Origin: Solen grandis
Taxonomy: Eukaryota; Mollusca; Bivalvia; Adapedonta; Solenidae
Assembly (NCBI GenBank): GCA_021229015.1
Contig: CM037783.1
Location: 25,424,052 to 25,488,051 of the forward strand
DNA length: 64,000 nt
Direction: 5' to 3'
The notes beneath the pieces are model-generated. The model was not told where the DNA came from and ran no database searches. It saw only the letters and a list, made by a program, of their open reading frames with translations. Position numbers and translations under genes: made by a program. Of the stretch, positions 57,601-64,000 are shown one piece after another; the stretch's first letter is position 1; each line of letters opens with the position of its first letter.

Positions 57601-58283
57601 ATTCATATATATATAATTATATATATATATATAGATATATCATAAGAAAACTTGTTTTATTAGCATTTTATAATATCATTGAAGATGCACCGTGAATAAA
57701 AAAAAAAATTGTTTCAATTTGATTTTAATCCGAAAATTTAATGAAAAAGATTTTGTCCTGCCATGAACTTAATTTGGAAATTGAATTAACATAAACAGAC
57801 ATAACAGGGTTTAGGCATCTTGTTTTTATAGCATTCCAAGTCTTCCATTTCTTGTGACGAGTTCCAGATGTGGAGTTATCTCCCTTGTTGCATTATTTTT
57901 GTTCTCCTGCATATAAACTCATAAAAAATATGGAATATTCAGAAGAACAAATGGTTTCTCTGAAACGAAGAATAAAACCTGCACATACTTTGTTTCACGA
58001 AAGGGTAAAACTTTTTTTCTGGCATAACGAAAAGAGAACTGGCATGTAAATCACAATAAGTGACTATGATTTGAAAAGCACTCTGATATCATGGACTGCC
58101 TTTACATCTTAGAAATCTGCTGGTGTGTTAAGCCAATTATTTGTCACATTTTATACAATATGCATTGTAAATCCTGATTTTTTTCTCCTCACAATGTCAT
58201 ATTTAAGTATTCATCATAATAGTTATATAAAGGTTATTGGCAGATGTACAGTGCCAGCAATATTTATGTATTTTCATAATAAA
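54656..58283 (+). other. cobl 3' untranslated region, end uncertain
   Basis: No convincing coding potential follows the stop codon. AATAAA candidates occur at 57971-57976 and 58278-58283; which one is used, or whether an earlier variant signal is used, cannot be told from sequence. The stretch includes a G-rich part (about 55990-56330), a piece of a TTAA-type mini-transposon near 56833, and an (AT)n run near 57608-57640. Confidence 0.4.
56833..56935. mobile_element. Fragment of a TTAA-type mini-transposon
   Basis: CTAACCCATTACCACATGAG followed by CCCAGATCAGCCTGCAAGTA and the inverse CTTGCAAG. Only the left end and part of the palindrome are recognisable. Confidence 0.35.
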
Positions 58284-58589
58284 TTAAAACACTTGAACTA
58301 ATTATGTTATTATGTAATAAAGAAATTTATTTACATGTTTGTTCTGTTTTAATTTTTTTGCCAAATTCAGACTTAAATTCCTATATTCCAATAAACCATT
58401 TCTGGTATGTTACATTCATTTTCCAAATACATGTACACGAGGAGAGAGTTGACATACAATGTGATGTTGGTGAGGTTATGTTGATTGAATATGTAAAAAA
58501 TGTGATAAGGTCATACAAAGAAATGAGCCATTGACAGAAGTTCAGGATTCCTGTGTCAGTGTAAAACAATAATTGTTTTGGTGTTCACC

Positions 58590-58720
58590 ATTGTGGCAAC
58601 AGTATTTCAGTCATATAGTAAAATCCAGTTGATCACAGATGAACAAAGATCTTTAAATGCACAGAGGCACCCAGGAAAAATCACTGACCTACTGCAAACC
58701 AGCTGAAAAGTGATCCAAGT
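58590..58720 (-). mobile_element. Diverged V-SINE fragment
   Basis: Inverse of the SINE tail and core: GGCAACAGTATTTCAGTCAT, AGAGGCACCCAGG and CTACTGCAAACCAGCTG. It abuts the 47-bp tandem repeat that starts about 58738. Confidence 0.55.
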
Positions 58721-58737
58721 CGGGTACAAACTGTTGT

Positions 58738-59342
58738 ACAAAATAAATACAACCGTAGATCCAGAAATGATATTGAGCAATCCTGTAAATACAGTACAAC
58801 AGTAGGTCCAGGATTGGTAATGAGCACTCCTGAAAATACAGTACAACAGTAGCTCTAGGAATTGTAATGAGTACTCCTCTAAAAACAGTACAACAGTAGG
58901 TCAAGAATTGGTAATGGGCATTCCTTTAAATACAGTACAACAGTAGATTCGAGATTGGTAATGAGCACTCCTTTAAATACAGTACAACAGTAGGTCAAGA
59001 ATTGGTAATGGGCATTCCTTTAAATACAGTACAACAGTAGATTTGGGAATGGTAATGAGCACTCCTTTAAATACAGTACAACAGTAGGTCAAGAATGATA
59101 ATGAGTACTCCTTTAAACACAGTACAACAGTAGGTCCAGGATTGGTAGTTAGCACTGTTGTAAATACAGTACATCAGTAGGTCCAGGGGTGGTAACGGGC
59201 ACTCCTGTAAATACTGTACAGTGGTCCAGGAATTGGTATTGAGCACTGTTGTAAATGCAGTACAACAGTAGGTCCAGGAATAGTAATGATCACTGTTGTA
59301 AATACAGACAACAGAAGGTCCAGAAGTAGAAATGAGCACTCC
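58738..59342. repeat. 47-bp tandem repeat, about twelve units
   Basis: Units contain TAAATACAGTACAACAGTAG then GTCCAGGATTGGTAATGAGC. The period is 47 bp measured between 58924 and 58971. The several 60-90 codon minus frames here come from the repeat. Confidence 0.9.
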
Positions 59343-59519
59343 TTAAATCAAAACCTTTACATTCTGAGAAGTGAAGTTTAAGAAAGAATTTTAATAGCCT
59401 AAATTATATATGTTGTAACGTTTCCAAGACCATGGAAATGTAATTGCTTATGCGTCAAACCATGAGCTTTGGAATGCATTGAATTTCATATTCATGTGAC
59501 GTTATATTACGTCTAATTT

Positions 59520-60260
59520 GACATCAGGACAGAAAAATTTTACGCGGTCTACAGCCATTATCTTTCGAAAAGTCAAAGGTTATATGGCAAATCTAAGATT
59601 CGAACCATTGACGTCAATTTTTAATACCCATAACATCGCTTCCAGATGTACTATAAAGCTGATATTTGAACTGAAAATTAATCTTTATGACTTCTTTTTA
59701 TTCTGTAAGGCAGAACGTCATTTAACGTCTTATGACGTCATAGGTAAAAAATAGGTAATTTCTAATATCTACGCATTTATTTCTATATGTTGCAAAAGTC
59801 CCAGGGGCATGAATATAAATGGCGTTTATTTCAGATACTGAATATTTCATTTCATTGATTGCCTTATGCCTATAATGTCATATGACGTCAAACATGACGT
59901 TGTCTACGAAAGATTTTTCGCAGTCTACAGACATTATTTTCGGACCGTTTTTTTTTAATCAATTTTCAAAGAATATGTAAGTTTTTTATAATTATGCAGC
60001 CAGGTATCCGTCTTTCCATATTCATAAAGGCAAAGGTTCTTTGGCGAATCCAATATTCGAACTGATGTTAAATTTCAAATACGCATAATATCGCTTCCAG
60101 ATGAGTTAGAAAGCTGAAATTTTGACTGAATATAAGTCTCTACATATGTTTTACCTTATAAGAAGATGAGCGTCATATGACGTCATGTGTCGTTACAAGT
60201 CCTAAACACTTTTTTTACCGAAATTAAACGGTTTTTACAGCCTATAGGCCTGATTTCTTT
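59520..60260. repeat. Diverged tandem duplication of about 430 bp
   Basis: The block TCTACAGCCATTATCTTTCG ... ATCGCTTCCAGATGTACTA ... CTTATGACGTCATAGG (59548-59745) recurs as TCTACAGACATTATTTTCGG ... ATCGCTTCCAGATGAGTTAG ... CATATGACGTCATGTG (59930-60192). A third start is seen at about 60233. Each unit ends with the palindrome TGACGTCA. Confidence 0.65.
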
Positions 60261-61141
60261 TTTTTAATTTGCATGAAATTTTTACTGAAGGTGCAGCATT
60301 AGATGTTATGGCATAATGCTACTTCCGTTTCCAAAGAAAGCAACGGTCAAGGTCATATTTCAATTATCGATATTTTTCTTTGGCCTTAAATATCTCTAAA
60401 ACAATAAATATTCTATATAGACACTATGCGTATAATTTGAAGTGCTTTGAAAGACCTTTCAGCTTTTAATGATCGGGGTTGAATCAGTTGAATTATGGCT
60501 GAAATATGAAAATTCAGTGAGCCTTAATGCGTTTAACAGTTTATATCTCAAAAATTTTGATTTTCGAAAATATGAATAATATTTGTAGAGCAATGTTGGG
60601 TCGTTCTTTTGATGCTTTAAGTTTAACGATTGACCCAAAAATCATGGAGTAATGCAAATAACAAAATTTGTTTATGCTATTTAATGATAGACCCAAATAT
60701 ATTGCAATCAAATTGAATGGATGTTAAAGACATTTGTTTTGGTAACTAGATTACTGAAATAATTCAACTTGTAAGAAAGTGATGTCAAAATAAGAATTGA
60801 TGTTTTGTTAATTTTGCCATAAAATATAAAGCTCTTACGATTGACAAATTTAGCAGAAAGTCCTATCATTCGTATCAATGAATGAAATCTAGTTATATTT
60901 AGGATTCTGAAAGTGAGATTCTGAGTCATATACAAGATATGTTAAAAAGTTGGGAGTCCTCTCATATACCTAGAGTATGCCCAGTCCTTTGCCTGGAAAT
61001 TATGTCCAGGGACTCAGGGACACCAAATTAGGAGTTAGTGAGATCCACATCGTATAGTTCTGATACAGTCCAATGCTACACAGTACCTTGGTTTGAACCC
61101 AAAATATGAATATGTGTCTGAAATGAAGACTCCTTGTGAGT
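60261..61141. other. Non-coding stretch
   Basis: AT-rich; no gene or clear repeat recognised. Confidence 0.5.
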
Positions 61142-61424
61142 ACAGCCCAAGTTTTCGGGGCCGCCGTGGCCGAGCGGTTACAGTCGTGGACTACAAATCT
61201 CTCAGCCCCTCACCACTGTGGGTTCAAATCCCGGTAGGGACTTCGGATTTTTCATGTGAGGAAGCCTTCCAGCTGGCTTGCGGTAGGTTGGTGGTTCTAC
61301 CCGGGTACCTCTGTGTACTCGGGGTCTTCCTCCACCTGTAATCAGCTGGACGTCGCTATATGATTGAAATACTATCGCAGCAACGGTAAACCCCAATACA
61401 ACAACAACAACAGCCCAAGTTTTC
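61142..61424 (+). mobile_element. tRNA-derived SINE (V-SINE/RUDI-like) with perfect 15-bp target duplication
   Basis: The element spans 61157-61409. Its head has tRNA promoter boxes, A-box TGGCCGAGCGGTTA and B-box GGTTCAAATCC. The anticodon-arm region GGACTACAAATCT suggests tRNA-Ser/Leu ancestry. The core GTGAGGAAGCCTTCCAGCTG onward to CAGCTGGACGTCGCTATATG resembles the V-SINE/RUDI core of molluscs (recalled, not searched). The tail is (CAA)n. The 15-bp direct repeat ACAGCCCAAGTTTTC at 61142-61156 and 61410-61424 is exact, so the insertion is recent. Confidence 0.88.
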
Positions 61425-61689
61425 ATCTACTCTCAGATCTTTTTGTACAATTTACACCCAACTTGCATTTTCTATGGGAAAAATTCATGAAGAATTCATA
61501 GGTGTTAGCAACTGTGAAAAAAGAACATTTCCAAGTTGACAGAAATATTCAAGTATATTGGGTAATATGAAACAAATCCCTACAGCAAAGAAGAACTTTG
61601 TTAACACAATGATGCCTACAGAAACCTGTATAGGAAAAGTGATCTAGATCCAGAACTCCAGAAACAATTGTGTGAGCTTGAAATGCTGA

Positions 61690-62080
61690 ACAGAAGAAAA
61701 AGTAACAAGGGGCCATAATTCTTGAAAAAAAAAAAAAACCATGTGAGCACAAAAACTCAGCCTTCATGCACACTACATACAAAGGCAAGTGTTATTGTAA
61801 GTTTGAACAAAATCCTCAAGTAGGGTCAGAAGTGCACATTTACAGCTTTGAACATTGGTGTTATTACTAAGATGTTCTACTTACATAACTACATAGAAAA
61901 ATGTAACAAAGGACCATAATTCTTGATTGTTCATGTGAGCCTTCATGTACAATAACGGTAAGTATGTGTGTATTGTGGACTATTTTGAACCAAATCCTTC
62001 CAGTAGTGTAAGAGTTGTTACTATCACAAGGTACAGTAACATGTAACAAAGGGCCATAACTCTTTAAAGTTTCATGAGAG
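61690..62080 (+). repeat. Repeat with GGGCCATAA units
   Basis: Three diverged units start at about 61703, 61906 and 62043 with AGTAACAAGGGGCCATAATT-like text followed by CTTGA and, later, CATGTGAGC. This is the type of internal unit seen in bivalve hairpin repeats; no termini are visible. Confidence 0.5.
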
Positions 62081-63258
62081 CAAAACTACATATAAAGGTA
62101 AGAATTGAAATCCCACTTGCAGCATAAGAGAAATTGCGACCACAATGTTCTGCAAACAGTCAAACAGACAACTGGGGCTATAACTTGACCTTTTGGGCAT
62201 AAAAAATGATAGCAAATATAAACACACTTTTACTCATTTATTGTGAAAAGGCTAGGGTGTGCTATGAAAAAATAACATATGTTAGTGTTGAAAGGCAAAA
62301 TATTCCAAGGATACATACAAACTTAACAATTGTCAATTGTTTTATCTAATTTGATGTTCGTTATAAAGATGATAAAATAACTTGTGCTCTAAGATATGAA
62401 TAAAAAACAACAGTGTAGTGTGAAGGTAATTTGCATAAACAGTCTTAACATTTTTCTTTTCTTTACAAATCAACCGCCCTGGGAAAATATTGCAACATCT
62501 GACTCTTACAATGTATTTACATATGCATTAACTGCATCCTAAATTTGGTGAGAATAAGTACATTCTTAATTGATTGATATAAAATATTTTGTGAAACTTT
62601 TTTCAGATTTACCTTTTTTTTTGACAATATATTTCAGAAAAAACAATGGCGTAGGTTTAATCTCACATTTTAATCTATTCATCACTGTTTAAGAAGACCT
62701 ACAAACTTGAAATAAACATATCTTCAATCTGCAATGTATCAGATCACACAAAGAGAAAATAACAAATACATGATATTGTGTACTTTTATCATCTTAAGGA
62801 CATCTGATGTGAAAATCTGTATATAACAGCTGGTCTACAAACAAAGCATCAAGATCCTGTTCCGATCATCACCTCACTTCTTCTGTATGACTGTCCCAAC
62901 CTTTGTTGACACAGTTGGCTATCCCAGCACATCCTAGTGTCCTCACGTCTCATCTTCACCTAAAGCAACCACCTAATTTTCTCATGTTTCAAGCTATGGG
63001 CATATTACTGGTTCCTTACTGTCTTTATTTGAACTTCCATGAGAATGACTACCTAGTCTCCCCTGTTTACAATTTTGAACATTGGTGTTATAACTAAGAT
63101 GAATTCAGCCACCTGAAAGACCACACCCAACACTAACCCAACTAAATATAAGCCAACAAAAAGTAATTTTACTGATCAAAACGCCCTCTGGATCTTTCTT
63201 CCAGACAACTTTACAGTCCCAGTCTCATAGTCCATCCTCCCTATACACTCCCCAGTGA
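62081..63258. other. Non-coding stretch, possible 3' UTR of a minus-strand gene
   Basis: No convincing frame. If the 63259-63333 exon is real, this would be its 3' UTR down to the minus AATAAA at 62242-62237. Confidence 0.3.
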
Positions 63259-63333
63259 TCAAGAGGACTCTTGTGAGGACAGACATAACAGTCCCTGAAC
63301 AGCTACTTCCTCTCGTTGGTCAGCTGGACTGAC
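63259..63333 (-). CDS. Possible last exon of an unidentified minus-strand gene
   Basis: On the minus strand a good acceptor (TGATCTGTGTTTCAG) opens a 75-nt frame, VSPADQREEVAVQGLLCLSS then QESS and TGA at 63261-63259. The local base content is higher in GC than its surroundings. A minus-strand AATAAA lies at 62242-62237, about 1 kb downstream, which would suit a 3' UTR. I do not recognise the peptide; upstream exons would lie beyond the window or were not found. Confidence 0.25.
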   Translation of the reverse strand, partial: VSPADQREEVAVQGLLCLSSQESS

Positions 63334-63404
63334 CTGAAACACAGATCAGTGTAAAAACAATGACGGGAATCCCTATTCCTTTGCACACTGTCATGCAACA
63401 TACC

Positions 63405-63690
63405 CTGTTTCATTTTGATGCATGATGTACAAATGAATTTTGTTAGTAAGAAATATGAAGTTTCAACAATTATAAAAACACATATATAATATATATACAC
63501 AAATTTAATATGGCAAAAATGATATAGAAAGTTTAAGAAAGTAACAGCTAAAAATCAAATAACTCTGTTTCATTTTAATGTACGATGTCAAAATGAATTT
63601 TGTCAGTCACAAATTCTCATATCAAATTTAAGTATGAAGTTTCATCAATTACATAAAAAAAAAATTATAAGCTAATACTTAATATGAAAA
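63405..63690. repeat. Direct duplication of about 155 bp
   Basis: CTGTTTCATTTTGATGCATG ... AATGAATTTTGTTAGTAAG ... TATGAAGTTTCAACAATTA recurs at about 63565 as CTGTTTCATTTTAATGTACG ... AATGAATTTTGTCAGTCAC ... TATGAAGTTTCATCAATTAC. Confidence 0.7.
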
Positions 63691-64000
63691 AAAATGATAA
63701 GGAAATGTTCAGAAGAAAACTGAAAATCAGATCCTTAAGATGATGTTTGAAATCTGAGTCTTTAAAAATCAGTTGGAATGCCCTTGTATAGTACCCTGAC
63801 TTTCCCACTGGCACTAGAACCGCGTACACCTGCCTACATTACATAATATTACAGCATGGTAAGGAACAGAATCTGACATAGCTTGGTTTTGGAGGTCTTA
63901 ACTTTGCACAAATTTATGATTGTTGTGTTGTGATTTTTTAAGTTGCAGCCCATCAAACCCTCTTTCACTTTACACATACACAGCTCCAGTGCCTCCTTTT
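63691..64000. other. Window end, nothing recognised
   Basis: AT-rich sequence with a short GC-richer patch at about 63781-63830. No open frame of note on either strand. Confidence 0.5.

Noticed and set aside
58607..59339. Minus frames with CCTVFKGVLITIP-type repeats
   Set aside because: Produced by the 47-bp tandem repeat.
61149..61235. Functional tRNA gene
   Set aside because: The tRNA-like part is fused to a SINE core and tail and flanked by a target duplication; the stems do not close properly.

Overview
The window is AT-rich animal nuclear DNA: split genes with GT-AG introns, many short repeats and several families of small non-coding transposons. The repeat set points to a bivalve mollusc, possibly a venerid clam. 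It includes a V-SINE (RUDI-like) core, a repeat that starts with a 'GCTCACC..GGTGAGC' hairpin and ends near 'GGCCATCATGGCCCTC', and TTAA-flanked mini-transposons with a central palindrome. The species call is inference. A run of 100 Ns at 14603-14702 is an assembly gap, so the two sides need not be truly adjacent.

Layout. 1-8000 is gene-poor and carries two copies of the TTAA mini-transposon, a degenerate 20-23 bp repeat (1780-2280) and a large 46-bp minisatellite (about 4900-6233). 8160-10178 (minus) holds a decayed transposon-type gene resembling DUF7869 proteins. 10723-14033 (plus) holds three consecutive exons of a Cys-loop (nicotinic acetylcholine-type) receptor ligand-binding domain. 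Their 45-nt and 110-nt exon sizes are classic for that family. The gene then runs into a tandem repeat and the gap. 14703-28900 is mostly transposon remnants, SINEs and an 81-bp tandem repeat, with a LINE 3' end at 26161-26588.

34992-54655 (plus) is the main gene, a cordon-bleu (COBL/COBLL1) homologue. Ten exons join in phase: a cordon-bleu ubiquitin-like domain, a basic linker, two KKRAP-type proline motifs, acidic and Gln-rich linkers, and a C-terminal WH2 actin-binding motif. The gene predicts an actin-nucleating or actin-binding scaffold of about 1,120 residues. The largest exon (51367-52880) is one base short of keeping frame, which is either a sequence error or a real lesion. The exon(s) for the first half of the N-terminal region were not found with confidence; 28984-29154 is a candidate. 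A long 3' UTR follows 54655.

55900-64000 contains a G-rich stretch, a 47-bp minisatellite (58738-59342), a diverged duplicated block with TGACGTCA palindromes (59500-60260), a young SINE with a perfect 15-bp target duplication (61142-61424), and a possible last exon of an unknown minus-strand gene at 63259-63333.

The strongest non-genic signal is a family of at least eleven TTAA-bounded palindromic mini-transposons (piggyBac-like ends) spread over 1-43 kb. Its central hairpin has repeatedly lost sequence. No novel multi-gene system was seen.
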